A DNA stretch of 64,000 nucleotides, from NCBI GenBank assembly GCA_041395725.1, contig JAWKZW010000001.1, positions 868,001 to 932,000 of the forward strand. Direction: 5' to 3'. The stretch is from Gammaproteobacteria bacterium (GTDB lineage Bacteria; Pseudomonadota; Gammaproteobacteria; Pseudomonadales; Pseudohongiellaceae). The translations under genes and the position numbers were made by a program. This document shows positions 52,896-62,335 of the stretch, piece after piece (position 1 is the stretch's first letter; each line of letters starts with the position of its first letter). The notes under the pieces are model-generated. The model was not told the origin of the DNA. It made no database searches and saw nothing but the letters and a program-made list of their open reading frames with translations.

Positions 52896-54308
52896 TTACT
52901 GACTTACTGCCTGCAGGTCTGTCCCCCTGGTCTCGGTCAACAGCAGGACGGAGATAATTGTCAGAACCGCCGCCAGCGCGATGTAGACGGACACGAAGAC
53001 TATGCCGTACTCATTCCACAGCAGGGTGGCGATAATGGGGGCCAGCGCACCACCGACAATCGCCCCTACCTGATAACCCAGCGAGGCTCCCGAATACCGC
53101 ACGTGAGTGCTGAACAACTCGGTGAAAAAGGCCGCCTGAGGACCATACTGCATGCCGAGAAAACCCAGTCCACCGGTCACCCCGACCACGACCCAAAGGA
53201 AACTGCCGGTGTCGATCAGCGGGAACAACACAAATGCCCAGGCGGCGGAAAGCACCGCGCCGGCGAGATAAACCCCGCGGCGCCCCTTGCGATCCGAATA
53301 AGCAGCGGCGAAGAACTGAAACGGTATCTGTATCGCGGACGCGATCATTACCGCGGCCAGCATGAAATTCCGCGACAGCCCCATACCGATCTCGGCGTTC
53401 GTGCCATAGGAAACCACGAACACGATCAGGATATAGAAAGTCACCTGGATAGACAGGAACGCCCCTGCCGCCAGCGCAATCCTGCCCGGGTACAGTCGCA
53501 GGGCTTCCAGCACGGGCGATCGCTGCCCTGCCGGTATTGGTTCAGCCGCAACCGCCTCAAAGGCCTCGTCCGGCGGCATGATTTCTTCTCCCTGGTGGGG
53601 GTGTTGCTGTTGCAGTTTCGCCAGCTCTTTAAACGCCTGGGTATCTTCCAGGTGCAATTGTACATACATGCTGATACCGATCAGCACCACACTGGCCAGG
53701 AAAGGAATGCGCCAGCCCCAGGCCATGAATGCCTCTTCGGAAACGCTGCCACTGATAATAAGAAATGCCAGGTTGGCCAGGATCACGCCTACTGGCGCGC
53801 CAGCCTGTGCATAGGCACCGTAGTAGCCGCGCTTATCGGGGGGCGCATTTTCTGTCACCAGTAACATGGCGCCTCCCCATTGCCCACCAATGGCCAGGCC
53901 CTGAACAAAGCGCAACAGCACCAGCGCCACGGGCGCTAACGGACCGATGGTGCCATAGGTTGGCAACATGCCAATGAGGGTCGTGCCAACCCCCATCATC
54001 ATCAGCGCGATCACCAGGGTGCGTTTACGTCCGACACGATCACCGAAATGACCGAAAATGATACCCCCCAGCGGACGCGCCACGAAACCGACGGCGAAGG
54101 TGCTGAAAGAGGCGATCAGGGCAACGATGGGCGGCATGTCTTCGGAGAAGAAAGCGACCGGGAACACCAGTGCTGCAGCCGTACCGTAGAGAAAAAAGTC
54201 GTACCACTCGATACTCGTGCCGGCAAGCGCAGTCAGGGCGACCTTGCGCATGTTCTTGCGAGTCTGCTGATCAATTGCTTCTGGTGTGGCCGTTACCTCT
54301 GTAGTCAT
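52896..54308 (-). CDS. MFS transporter, metabolite:H+ symporter (MHS) type
   Basis: 470 residues with 12 predicted helices. TSIEWYDFFLYGTAAALVF in helix 1 and FGHFGDRVGRKRTLV in the loop between helices 2 and 3 are characteristic of the MHS branch (ProP, ShiA, KgtP, citrate carriers). LRFVQGLAIGGQWGGAMLLV matches helix 4. A charged cytosolic loop (about 215-265) is longer than usual. It imports a small organic acid or osmolyte with protons; which one is unknown. GGGAG lies 6 nt before the ATG. Confidence 0.9.
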   Translation of the reverse strand: MTTEVTATPEAIDQQTRKNMRKVALTALAGTSIEWYDFFLYGTAAALVFPVAFFSEDMPPIVALIASFSTFAVGFVARPLGGIIFGHFGDRVGRKRTLVIALMMMGVGTTLIGMLPTYGTIGPLAPVALVLLRFVQGLAIGGQWGGAMLLVTENAPPDKRGYYGAYAQAGAPVGVILANLAFLIISGSVSEEAFMAWGWRIPFLASVVLIGISMYVQLHLEDTQAFKELAKLQQQHPHQGEEIMPPDEAFEAVAAEPIPAGQRSPVLEALRLYPGRIALAAGAFLSIQVTFYILIVFVVSYGTNAEIGMGLSRNFMLAAVMIASAIQIPFQFFAAAYSDRKGRRGVYLAGAVLSAAWAFVLFPLIDTGSFLWVVVGVTGGLGFLGMQYGPQAAFFTELFSTHVRYSGASLGYQVGAIVGGALAPIIATLLWNEYGIVFVSVYIALAAVLTIISVLLLTETRGTDLQAVSQ

Positions 54309-54361
54309 GCTGACTCCCGATTATTGTCTTTCTTATTGGGGCGCATTCACTGCGCGGCGAT

Positions 54362-54395
54362 GTCGCCCGTGCAGCATGAGTCGCCCGTGCAGCAT
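54362..54395. repeat. Short direct repeat upstream of the MFS gene
   Basis: GTCGCCCGTGCAGCAT occurs at 54362-54377 and again at 54380-54395 (period 18), about 55-90 bp upstream of the MFS start. Could be a paired regulator site or a chance duplication. Confidence 0.55.
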
Positions 54396-54430
54396 AAAAG
54401 GCCCCTAAGCAATTGTCCATGCTCAAATAA

Positions 54431-54462
54431 GGAGCCTCTGATTAAGTACCACAACGCTCTGC
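54431..54462 (+). repeat. Short dispersed repeat, copy C
   Basis: GGAGCCTCTGATTAAGTACC followed by ACAACGCTCTGC, matching copy A (1332-1362) at most positions; see also 10882-10913. It lies between the divergent MFS and hydrolase genes. Confidence 0.55.
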
Positions 54463-54555
54463 GGGAGTTGCCATAACGCGTTGATTCGGTTATCAATGTC
54501 TGCCAGGGGCGGCGCGTGATCACACCACCCTGCAAAAACAGGTGGGGAGAGGACC

Positions 54556-55455
54556 ATGAAGCGAACAGTGCAGGTCGGCGTGATCGTTATTCAATGCCTG
54601 GCATTGCTGGTATTGCCTGCCGCAGGAAAGGCGGCTGCAGACCACAGCCTCCCGCCGGTTGAAGAAATTCTGATCGACCTGGGTGACCACCAGCTTACCG
54701 CCTGGGCCTGGGGCGACCCGACTGCAGAGCTGGTCCTGGCATTGCCCGGTTCCGGCGCGTCCAATACCCGCTATTTTCTGCTCGGAGCCCTGGTGGCCTC
54801 TTCCGGATACCGCTTTGTGGCCATCAACCAGCGAGGAATAGCCGGCAGCAGCGGGCACCTGGAAGGTCTGACTCTCCATGACTATGCCGATGATATTGCC
54901 CGGGTCATCGACTATTTTGGCGCACCACAGGCACACCTGGTGGGCTGGGCTCTGGGCAACCGGATCCAGCGGACGGTGGCCACCAATTACCCCGACAAGG
55001 TGGCAACTGTCACGCTGCTGGCCGCAGGTGGCCTGGTGGCACCGGACCTGGCACCGGGCGTCCTCAATCGCCTGTTGTCCGAACCTGACCTGCCTCTGGA
55101 TGAGAAACAGGCGCTGGCCCGAGAATCCCTGTTTGCGGCCGCCACCGATGATCAACAGGTGCGCGGTTTCGTGGAGCAGCTCAGTTATTGGCCTGCTGCG
55201 CGCCGTTCGCAGCAGGTCGCCAACCGTGCCGTACCCAGAGAACACTGGTGGGCGGGCGGTGACAGCCCGTTGCTGATCGTACAGGGCCTGGAAGACCGTA
55301 CGGCTCCTCCCTCGAATGGTCGACAGATGCAACAAACCTATGGCGACCGGGTGACACTGGTGGAGATAAGCGACGCGGGGCATCTTATGGGTTACGAGAA
55401 ACCGGAAGAAACGGCCCGGGCAATCGTTGAGTTTCTCAAGCGGCATTCGCTATAG
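54556..55455 (+). CDS. Exported alpha/beta-hydrolase-fold protein lacking the nucleophilic serine
   Basis: 299 residues with a signal peptide (to about 28, GKAAA-DH). Alpha/beta hydrolase landmarks are in order: ALPGSGASN (oxyanion loop), NQRGIAGSSG, the nucleophile elbow HLVGWALGNRI, IVQGLEDRTAPP with the acid D247, and ISDAGHLMGYEKPE with H276. The elbow should read G-x-S-x-G; here residue 132 is Ala (GCT). The Asp and His are kept, so the protein is either a non-catalytic member or uses different chemistry. AGAGG precedes the ATG by about 5 nt. A single T-to-G change would account for Ser to Ala. Confidence 0.85.
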   Translation: MKRTVQVGVIVIQCLALLVLPAAGKAAADHSLPPVEEILIDLGDHQLTAWAWGDPTAELVLALPGSGASNTRYFLLGALVASSGYRFVAINQRGIAGSSGHLEGLTLHDYADDIARVIDYFGAPQAHLVGWALGNRIQRTVATNYPDKVATVTLLAAGGLVAPDLAPGVLNRLLSEPDLPLDEKQALARESLFAAATDDQQVRGFVEQLSYWPAARRSQQVANRAVPREHWWAGGDSPLLIVQGLEDRTAPPSNGRQMQQTYGDRVTLVEISDAGHLMGYEKPEETARAIVEFLKRHSL

Positions 55456-55541
55456 CAGATAGCCGGCCAGCAAAGTAAGCTGGGCCGGGCTGAAATTTAC
55501 CCAGCATTTCATGCACTGATCAGGTTGGGTTTACTTGAACT

Positions 55542-55555
55542 GGAGGCTCACCTTG
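55542..55555 (+). promoter_or_regulatory. Ribosome-binding site and TTG start of icmF
   Basis: GGAGG (55542-55546) stands six bases before TTG 55553. No ATG is available in frame until well inside the B12 domain, and another TTG at 55535 has no Shine-Dalgarno site. TTG 55553 is therefore taken as the start. Confidence 0.6.
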
Positions 55556-58500
55556 GGTGTCGCAGCAAGCGCCGGACAAAGCACAGGAAAAAGAACCGGA
55601 AAAAGTCCCGCGGAATCGAATCCGGCCAACGGCAATGGACAGCGACAATGGCTGCGGTTTATCACGGCGGCGAGTCTGTTCGACGGCCACGATGCAGCTA
55701 TCAATATCATGCGCCGAATGCTGCAGGCTTCCGGTGTCGAAGTAATACACTTGGCCCATAACCGTTCGGTGCAGGAAGTCGTCGAAGCGGCCATCCAGGA
55801 GGACGTGGACGGTATTGCCATCAGTTCTTACCAGGGTGGTCACCTGGAGTATTTCAAGTATCTGGTGGACCAGCTCAGAGATCGCGGCGCCGGCCACATC
55901 CGTATCTTCGGTGGCGGTGGGGGCGTAATCATCCCGGCGGAGATCGCGGAACTGCACGACTACGGCGTCGAACGACTCTTCTCCCCGGCAGACGGCCAGA
56001 AAATGGGCCTGCAGGGAATGATTGACGACATTATTAAGCGCTCCCATGCTGCCAGCGGCAGGCCGGCAGCTCCACCGGCCAGCGAGCTGCCCGGTGGCGA
56101 CCGGCTGCAGCTGACCCGGTTTATTACGGCGCTGGAAAACGGCAGCGTCAGCGCCGAGCAGCTTGAGCTGCTGCGCGGATTGGCGGACCAGGCCGCTGCC
56201 ACCCCGGTCCTGGGAATAACGGGTACTGGCGGTGCCGGTAAATCCTCGCTTACCGACGAACTGGTCAGTCGCTTTCGCCAGGACAGTAATGACAAGGTCT
56301 CAATCGCTATTCTGGCCATTGACCCCACCAGAAGAAAGACAGGTGGCGCCCTGCTCGGCGATCGTATCCGCATGAACGCCATCAACCACCCAAGTCTGTT
56401 CATGCGCTCCATCGCAACCCGTCGGGCCGGTGCGGAGATCCCGGAGAACCTGCAAGCCATTATAGACGCCACGAAAGCGTCCGGCTTCGATCTGACAATC
56501 GTCGAGACACCAGGGATTGGCCAGGGCGACGCCGGTATCGTACCGTTTGTAGACTGCTCCCTGTATGTGATGACGCCTGAGTTCGGCGCCGCCAGCCAAC
56601 TGGAAAAAATAGACATGCTGGATTTCGCCGATCTGTTCGCCATCAACAAATTCGACCGCCAGGGCGGCGAGGACGCGATCAGGGATGTCAGCAAGCAGGT
56701 ACAACGTAACCGTGCGGCCTTCGATCTGAGCCCTGACGCTATGCCAGTCTTTGGCACCATCGCATCAAAGTTCAATGACGACGGTGTCACCGCCCTGTAT
56801 CAGGCCCTGGCCGCAGAGCTTCAGCAGCACGGACTGAAAGACTTCGAGCGCCATTTAAAACCTGTCAGTACAAAAACCTCCACCCAGCGCACAGTCATTA
56901 TCCCGGCTCAGCACAAACGCTACCTGGCGGAAATTGCGGAAACCGTGCGCGGATACCGCAACGAGGTGGAAGCGCAGTCCCGTCTGGCGAGGGAACGTCA
57001 GCAACTGCAGGCATCCTGTGCCATGCTGGCACAGGCGGGCCATAGCCCGCATGAGCTGGAATCCTTGATCGCTCAGCGCGAGCAGTCCTTGAGTCCAGAG
57101 GCAAGAAAGGCGCTGGCGGCGTGGCCGGAAATCCAGGCAAGTTATGGCGGCAGTGAACTGGTCGTGCAGGTCAGGGATCGGGAAATCCGGACCGCGTTGA
57201 AACAGACTACTCTGTCGGGAACTGCCATCCCCCGGGTTGCCCTGCCCCGTTATCACGATGAAGGCGATCTGTTGAGCTGGTTGATGCTGGAGAACCTGCC
57301 CGGCTATTTTCCCTTCACCGCCGGCGTCTTCCCGTTTAAACGCGAGGAAGAGGACCCTACCCGCATGTTTGCCGGTGAAGGGGACGCCTTCCGCACCAAT
57401 CGGCGTTTCAAACAGCTGTCAGAGCACTCGGAGGCCAAGCGCCTGTCCACTGCCTTCGACTCGGTGACGCTGTACGGTTTCGATCCTGACGAGCGCCCGG
57501 ATATCTACGGCAAAGTGGGCAACTCCGGTGTGTCTATTGCCACCCTCGATGACATGAAAGCTCTGTACCAGGGTTTCGACCTCTGTCACCCGACCACCTC
57601 CGTATCCATGACGATCAACGGCCCGGCGCCCACCCTGCTTGCCATGTTCCTGAATACCGCCATCGATCAGCAGCTGGAAAAATTCAGCGCCGCGTGCGGC
57701 AGGCAGCCGGACGAGAAAGAGACCCGGGAGATTACCGCCCGGGCCCTTGGAAGCGTCAGAGGCACAGTACAGGCGGATATTCTCAAGGAGGATCAGGGCC
57801 AGAACACCTGCATCTTCTCGACGGAGTTCAGCCTCAAGCTGATGGGGGACATTCAGGAATATTTTATAAGCCGGGACATTCGCAACTTCTACTCGGCCTC
57901 CATCTCCGGTTATCACATCGCCGAAGCCGGTGCCAACCCGATCTCGCAGCTGGCCTTCACCCTGGCCAACGGCTTCACTTTCGTGGAAGCTTATCTGGCC
58001 CGGGGCATGAAGATCGACGACTTTGCCCGTAATCTTTCCTTCTTTTTTTCCAATGGCATGGATCCGGAGTATACGGTCATGGGGCGCGTGGCACGGCGGA
58101 TCTGGGCCACGGCCATGCGCTACAAGTACGGGGCCAACGAACGCAGCCAGAAACTGAAGTACCACATCCAGACCTCAGGCCGGTCATTGCACGCCCAGGA
58201 AATGGCCTTCAATGATATACGCACCACCCTGCAGGCACTGATCGCCATTTACGACAACTGCAACAGCCTGCACACCAATGCCTACGACGAGGCGATTACC
58301 ACGCCCACCGATGAATCGGTACGGCGGGCGATGGCAATTCAACTGGTCATTAACAAGGAATGGGGGCTGGCAAAAACCGAGAACCCCAACCAGGGCGCTT
58401 TCATCATCGAGGAGCTGACTGATCTGGTGGAGGAAGCGGTACTGTTGGAATTTGAGCGCCTGTCCGATCGGGGCGGGGTTCTGGGCGCCATGGAGACCGG

Positions 58501-58858
58501 GTACCAGCGCGGCAGAATCCAGGACGAATCCATGCACTACGAACACAGGAAGCATGACGGCAGCCTGCCGATTGTCGGGGTCAACACCTTTCTCAGCGCC
58601 AATGCCGAACCGGCAGGTTCTGAAATTACCCTGGCCAGATCCACAACCCGGGAGAAAGACAGCCAGATCGAACGGTTACGGGATTTTCAGGCCCGCAATC
58701 GCCCGCAGTGTGAGGAGGCGCTGCAAAGTCTCAGACTGGCAGTGGCTGACAATGCGAACGTCTTCGCTGAATTGATGCAGGCAGTAAGGTACTGTTCACT
58801 CGGTCAGATTACCGACACGTTCTTCGAGGTCGGAGGACAGTATCGGCGCACCATGTAA
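55553..58858 (+). CDS. icmF: Fused isobutyryl-CoA mutase (B12 domain, G-protein chaperone, mutase)
   Basis: About 1101 residues. The N-terminal B12-binding domain (about 30-160) has FDGHDAAIN as the lower-ligand His motif and IFGGGGGVI. The MeaB-type GTPase chaperone (about 185-430) has GITGTGGAGKSSL, DPTRRKTGG, ETPGIGQGD and NKFDR. The mutase barrel (about 560-1100) starts around LPGYFPFTAGVFPFKR, with Phe where methylmalonyl-CoA mutase has Tyr, and has NTCIFSTEFSLKLMGD. This order is diagnostic of IcmF, which interconverts isobutyryl-CoA and butyryl-CoA (some also isovaleryl/pivalyl-CoA) using adenosylcobalamin. Likely serves branched-chain or fatty-acid breakdown. Confidence 0.95.
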   Translation: MGVAASAGQSTGKRTGKSPAESNPANGNGQRQWLRFITAASLFDGHDAAINIMRRMLQASGVEVIHLAHNRSVQEVVEAAIQEDVDGIAISSYQGGHLEYFKYLVDQLRDRGAGHIRIFGGGGGVIIPAEIAELHDYGVERLFSPADGQKMGLQGMIDDIIKRSHAASGRPAAPPASELPGGDRLQLTRFITALENGSVSAEQLELLRGLADQAAATPVLGITGTGGAGKSSLTDELVSRFRQDSNDKVSIAILAIDPTRRKTGGALLGDRIRMNAINHPSLFMRSIATRRAGAEIPENLQAIIDATKASGFDLTIVETPGIGQGDAGIVPFVDCSLYVMTPEFGAASQLEKIDMLDFADLFAINKFDRQGGEDAIRDVSKQVQRNRAAFDLSPDAMPVFGTIASKFNDDGVTALYQALAAELQQHGLKDFERHLKPVSTKTSTQRTVIIPAQHKRYLAEIAETVRGYRNEVEAQSRLARERQQLQASCAMLAQAGHSPHELESLIAQREQSLSPEARKALAAWPEIQASYGGSELVVQVRDREIRTALKQTTLSGTAIPRVALPRYHDEGDLLSWLMLENLPGYFPFTAGVFPFKREEEDPTRMFAGEGDAFRTNRRFKQLSEHSEAKRLSTAFDSVTLYGFDPDERPDIYGKVGNSGVSIATLDDMKALYQGFDLCHPTTSVSMTINGPAPTLLAMFLNTAIDQQLEKFSAACGRQPDEKETREITARALGSVRGTVQADILKEDQGQNTCIFSTEFSLKLMGDIQEYFISRDIRNFYSASISGYHIAEAGANPISQLAFTLANGFTFVEAYLARGMKIDDFARNLSFFFSNGMDPEYTVMGRVARRIWATAMRYKYGANERSQKLKYHIQTSGRSLHAQEMAFNDIRTTLQALIAIYDNCNSLHTNAYDEAITTPTDESVRRAMAIQLVINKEWGLAKTENPNQGAFIIEELTDLVEEAVLLEFERLSDRGGVLGAMETGYQRGRIQDESMHYEHRKHDGSLPIVGVNTFLSANAEPAGSEITLARSTTREKDSQIERLRDFQARNRPQCEEALQSLRLAVADNANVFAELMQAVRYCSLGQITDTFFEVGGQYRRTM

Positions 58859-58931
58859 CCGCCGCTACAATGACCAGCAGGCGTGCCTGAGTACAGGCCG
58901 CAAAAAAACCGCCACCAACGGCTGTAACCCT

Positions 58932-59873
58932 ATGCAACAACCAGTACTAACGCTGGAAAACATCAGCAAGAAGTACGGCGACTTCACCGCCGTGGACAAG
59001 GTGAATCTGCAGATCCCGCGGGGATCTGTGTACGGCTTCCTGGGGCCCAATGGGGCCGGCAAAACCACGACGATTCGCATGATCCTGGATATTATTCAGC
59101 CCACCTCAGGGCGCATTTCCATACTGGGCCATCAGTCGGCACAGGCGGTGCGGCAGCGCATTGGTTACCTGCCGGAAGAGAAAGGCCTGTACAAGAAAAT
59201 GAAAGTGGCCAGCCTGATCGCCTACTTCGCAAGACTCAAGGGGATGGCGAAGCAGGACGCCGAGCGCCAGGCGGAGGCATTGCTGCGTCAGTACGGGCTG
59301 ATCGAGTTCTGCGATGCCCGCATCGAATCCCTCTCCAAGGGTATGTCCCAGAAGGTCCAGGTACTGGCGTCGGTGGCACACGAACCCGAACTGGTGATCC
59401 TCGATGAACCCTTCTCCGGACTGGACCCGGTCAACCAGCAGGTGCTGGAAGACCTGATAAAGAATCTGAGTGCGAACGGCCAGACGGTGATTTTTTCCAC
59501 CCATATCATGGCCCATGCAGAGCGGCTGTGTGATCAGATACTGCTCATCGCTGGCGGACGAAAAGTATTCGACGGAACCGTCTCGGAAGCCAAGGCACTG
59601 GTGCCTCGCCGGGTGCTGCTGGAAACTGCCGGGGATGTGGCCGGGTTGGCCAGACTGGACTCCGTGGCCAGGATCACAGCCTCCGAGACCGAGCCGGGCA
59701 CTGTCCCCCATTGGGTAGTGGAAATCACCAATAACGCCCAACCCCAGGATATTCTCAAATACTGCTTTGATGCGGGCATTCCACTCAGCCGTTTCGAGTA
59801 CGCCGAGCCCAGTCTGCACGACGTATTCGTAGACCTGGTAGGGGCTGAAGCCAGGGAGCAGCGACTGCGATGA
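58932..59873 (+). CDS. ABC transporter ATP-binding protein (NatA-like)
   Basis: 313 residues: Walker A GPNGAGKTTT at about 38-47, Q-loop region YLPEEKGLYKKM, signature LSKGMSQKVQ, Walker B LVILDEPFSGLDP and the switch His in STHIMAHAE. The C-terminal ~80 residues form the DUF4162-type domain found on ABC-2 exporter ATPases. It is followed with an ATGA overlap by its permease. The PEEKGLYKK wording is typical of NatA-type Na+ or drug exporters; the cargo is not identifiable. Confidence 0.92.
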   Translation: MQQPVLTLENISKKYGDFTAVDKVNLQIPRGSVYGFLGPNGAGKTTTIRMILDIIQPTSGRISILGHQSAQAVRQRIGYLPEEKGLYKKMKVASLIAYFARLKGMAKQDAERQAEALLRQYGLIEFCDARIESLSKGMSQKVQVLASVAHEPELVILDEPFSGLDPVNQQVLEDLIKNLSANGQTVIFSTHIMAHAERLCDQILLIAGGRKVFDGTVSEAKALVPRRVLLETAGDVAGLARLDSVARITASETEPGTVPHWVVEITNNAQPQDILKYCFDAGIPLSRFEYAEPSLHDVFVDLVGAEAREQRLR

Positions 59874-61453
59874 ATGTTATTCGAATCATCGCCTGGCGTG
59901 AATTCATGGAGAATGTCCGCACCAGGGGATTCTGGATCGGTATCCTGTTACTGCCGGTCATGGTTATCGGCATCTACCTGATTCAATCATCGCTGGCGAG
60001 TGCAACGCCGACCCGTTACTACATGCTGATAGACCAGACCGGCCGTTACCAGGACACGGTGGAGTCCGCCATCGAACTGGAACATCAGCGCCAGGTTCTC
60101 CAGGCGTTCGTCAACTATCTGCTGGACAACCGCAAAGAAAGAGACCTGGAACTCACCGCCGCTGACGCCAGATCCGCGGCAGACCAGCTCGTAGACGACG
60201 TAGGTGCAGACGAGGCCGCAGCCCTGAACGAATGGATCGAAGCCGGGGGCCTGGATTTCGCCCTGACCATGTCGACGCCCTACCTGCGGGAAGACGCACC
60301 ACCCTTCGAGAGTCCGCGCCGCACCTTTATTCAAGCCCCGATGCCCGACGGCATCGACCTTAACGCCAGCCCGGAACAACTTGTCGGCCAGCTGAGGCCC
60401 CTTCTGAGCGGCGAACAACGGGTGTCCGTGGATGGCAATAGTGGTGAACTGTTTGCCCTGATCCTGGTGCCCGCCGATATTGACGACCACGTCATGCGTC
60501 CCGGTGTGATGCCGGTTGCCGGCCAGGCTCCGCGTACCGGCATTCAGTACTGGAGCCGCAATCTGGCCGATACGCGGCTTCCGAATGCCGTAGAGCGCAG
60601 TCTCAACTCCAGAATTCGCGATGAGGAGTTCGCTAACAGCGGTCTCAATACGCAGTTGATCCGCTCTATTCAGCGCACCCGATTGCCACTCAGCAAACTT
60701 GACCCCCTTGCCAGTGAAGGGGAGGAAGCGGTGAGCATGGCCGATACCTTTCGGCAGTTTGCCCCGATGGGCTTTGTGTACTTCATGTTTCTGGCCCTGA
60801 TGCAGAGCGTTCAGTACCTGCTGACCAACACCATCGAAGAAAAATCCAATCGTATCCTTGAGGTCCTGCTGGCTTCGGTAACACCGAATGAGCTGCTGAT
60901 GGGCAAATTGCTGGGCATCGGGCTGAGCAGCCTGACCACGCTGGCAGCCTGGCTGCTGACCCTGTTTCTGTTTCTGAATTTATACGACAGCGCGGAAACC
61001 AGCGCCATCGTGCAGATTATCGGCGTTGCCCTGAGTTCCGACCTGGTCCCGTGGTTTATTTTTTACTGCCTGGCCGGCTACGCTTTGTACTCCGGCATCT
61101 TCCTGGCCATCGGCAGTCTCTGCAACACGCTCAAGGAGGCGCAGGGCATGATGGTGCCGGTGCTCGTCACCATGATGATACCGATTACCATTACGCCCTT
61201 CGTGGTCATGGACCCCAATGGCAGTCTGTTCAGAATGCTCTCCTGGTTCCCGCCATTCACTCCGTTCCTGATGATGAACCGGGCAGCCGCCAATCCACCG
61301 CTGCTGGATCTGATCGGTACCACACTAGTGCTGCTGTTCAGCATTTTTCTGGTGCTTTGGCTGTCGGGGCGGGTTTTCAGACAGGGCCTGCTGCGGACCG
61401 GCCAGCCACCACGGGTGATTGAGTTGCTGCGGATGCTACGCGGCGGTCACTGA
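59870..61453 (+). CDS. ABC-2 family permease (NatB-like)
   Basis: 527 residues. One N-terminal helix (about 22-42, GFWIGILLLPVMVIGIYLI), a ~250-residue extracytoplasmic domain, then five or six helices (about 300-520) with EEKSNRILEVLLASVTPNELLMGK, the classic ABC-2 amphipathic motif. The start overlaps the ATPase stop by ATGA. It forms the membrane part of the exporter with the preceding ATPase. The 3' end overlaps the convergent GNAT gene by 7 bp. Confidence 0.9.
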   Translation: MNVIRIIAWREFMENVRTRGFWIGILLLPVMVIGIYLIQSSLASATPTRYYMLIDQTGRYQDTVESAIELEHQRQVLQAFVNYLLDNRKERDLELTAADARSAADQLVDDVGADEAAALNEWIEAGGLDFALTMSTPYLREDAPPFESPRRTFIQAPMPDGIDLNASPEQLVGQLRPLLSGEQRVSVDGNSGELFALILVPADIDDHVMRPGVMPVAGQAPRTGIQYWSRNLADTRLPNAVERSLNSRIRDEEFANSGLNTQLIRSIQRTRLPLSKLDPLASEGEEAVSMADTFRQFAPMGFVYFMFLALMQSVQYLLTNTIEEKSNRILEVLLASVTPNELLMGKLLGIGLSSLTTLAAWLLTLFLFLNLYDSAETSAIVQIIGVALSSDLVPWFIFYCLAGYALYSGIFLAIGSLCNTLKEAQGMMVPVLVTMMIPITITPFVVMDPNGSLFRMLSWFPPFTPFLMMNRAAANPPLLDLIGTTLVLLFSIFLVLWLSGRVFRQGLLRTGQPPRVIELLRMLRGGH

Positions 61454-61926
61454 TCGAGGGAAGCGTCGCTGTTCAGCTCATAGGTGTAGCCAATGACTGA
61501 CTCCACATGGGCCGGTTGCAGAGATCTATACAGCGTATTGGCAGCCAGGTTGGCATGCTCCGTGCCAAGCCAGGCCTCCTGACAGCCCCGTCCCCTGGCG
61601 GATTCCAGCAGGAAAGTCATCAGTGCCTTACCGACACCCCGGCGCCTGAAATTGACACAGGTGTCCACTTCATCGATGTAAAGCCAGCGGAAATCCTCAT
61701 AGGGTTTACGCTCTATACGCGCCGCGGCGATACCGCCAAGTTCGGGCGGATCTTCACCCACAAACGCGGCGACAAACAGGTGGTCATCGTCGGCAAGATA
61801 AGTGCGCAACGCGTCCACCTGGTAACCGTCGATATCGTTTCCGGCATCCCACTGCGCCGTATTTATGCGTTGTGTCAACAGCTCCAGGTCGTCTGACCCG
61901 ACTATCCGCCTGACCTGTATCTTCAC
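61447..61926 (-). CDS. GNAT-family N-acetyltransferase
   Basis: 159 residues from GTG 61926 with AAGGAGGG 9 nt upstream. FVAAFVGEDPPELGGIAAAR forms the central strands; INFRRRGVGKALMTFLLESARGRG (read as VNFRRRGVGKALM) contains the R/Q-x-x-G-x-G/A acetyl-CoA loop at about 93-98, and WLGTEHANLAANTLYRSLQ is the usual C-terminal part. Sequence resembles aminoglycoside 3-N-acetyltransferase-like GNATs, but that does not establish a drug substrate. Confidence 0.88.
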   Translation of the reverse strand: MKIQVRRIVGSDDLELLTQRINTAQWDAGNDIDGYQVDALRTYLADDDHLFVAAFVGEDPPELGGIAAARIERKPYEDFRWLYIDEVDTCVNFRRRGVGKALMTFLLESARGRGCQEAWLGTEHANLAANTLYRSLQPAHVESVIGYTYELNSDASLDQ

Positions 61927-61957
61927 TGCCCAGTCCCTCCTTCGCCGCTACCAGGCT

Positions 61958-62335
61958 TCAAAAGTTTCTGCCGCCAATGGAAGACTCACTATTCCCGGGC
62001 GGCCGACAGGAAAGCCCACAGTGGACACAGCGACGAGTAAAAAAATTAAGGAAAAATCCCTTCACGAAAAATTGTTTGCCACAGCGGGGACAGGCCCGGA
62101 TGACCATATCTACGGCAAAAACCGCGTACACCGCCATATAGACAAACATGAGCGTGGTGACACTGCGACGTTCATTCAACAACATGAGCAGAACAAGGAT
62201 GTAGAGGGGAAGCGTGTAAAAGCAGACCATCAGCCGGCTGCGCGCTCGTTCGATTCTGCGCAGTTGCTCTTTGAGCTGCCGACTTTCTTCTTCTGATTGC
62301 CCGGTTTCCGGCTCTTTACCGTTGTCGACTGTCAC
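61958..62335 (-). CDS. Small zinc-ribbon membrane protein of unknown function
   Basis: 125 residues from a GTG start. A charged, helical N-terminus (about 1-33, Glu/Arg-rich) leads to two transmembrane helices (about 35-53 and 62-80), then a four-Cys element ACPRCGKQFF ... RRCVHCG (two CxxC pairs about 20 residues apart) that looks like a zinc ribbon. No family name recognised. It is read from the same strand as the GNAT gene, 31 bp upstream of it, so they may form an operon. Confidence 0.72.
   Translation of the reverse strand: MTVDNGKEPETGQSEEESRQLKEQLRRIERARSRLMVCFYTLPLYILVLLMLLNERRSVTTLMFVYMAVYAVFAVDMVIRACPRCGKQFFVKGFFLNFFTRRCVHCGLSCRPPGNSESSIGGRNF

Noticed and set aside
61447..61926. 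Aminoglycoside resistance enzyme
   Set aside because: Only general GNAT motifs are visible; the resemblance does not justify a resistance call.
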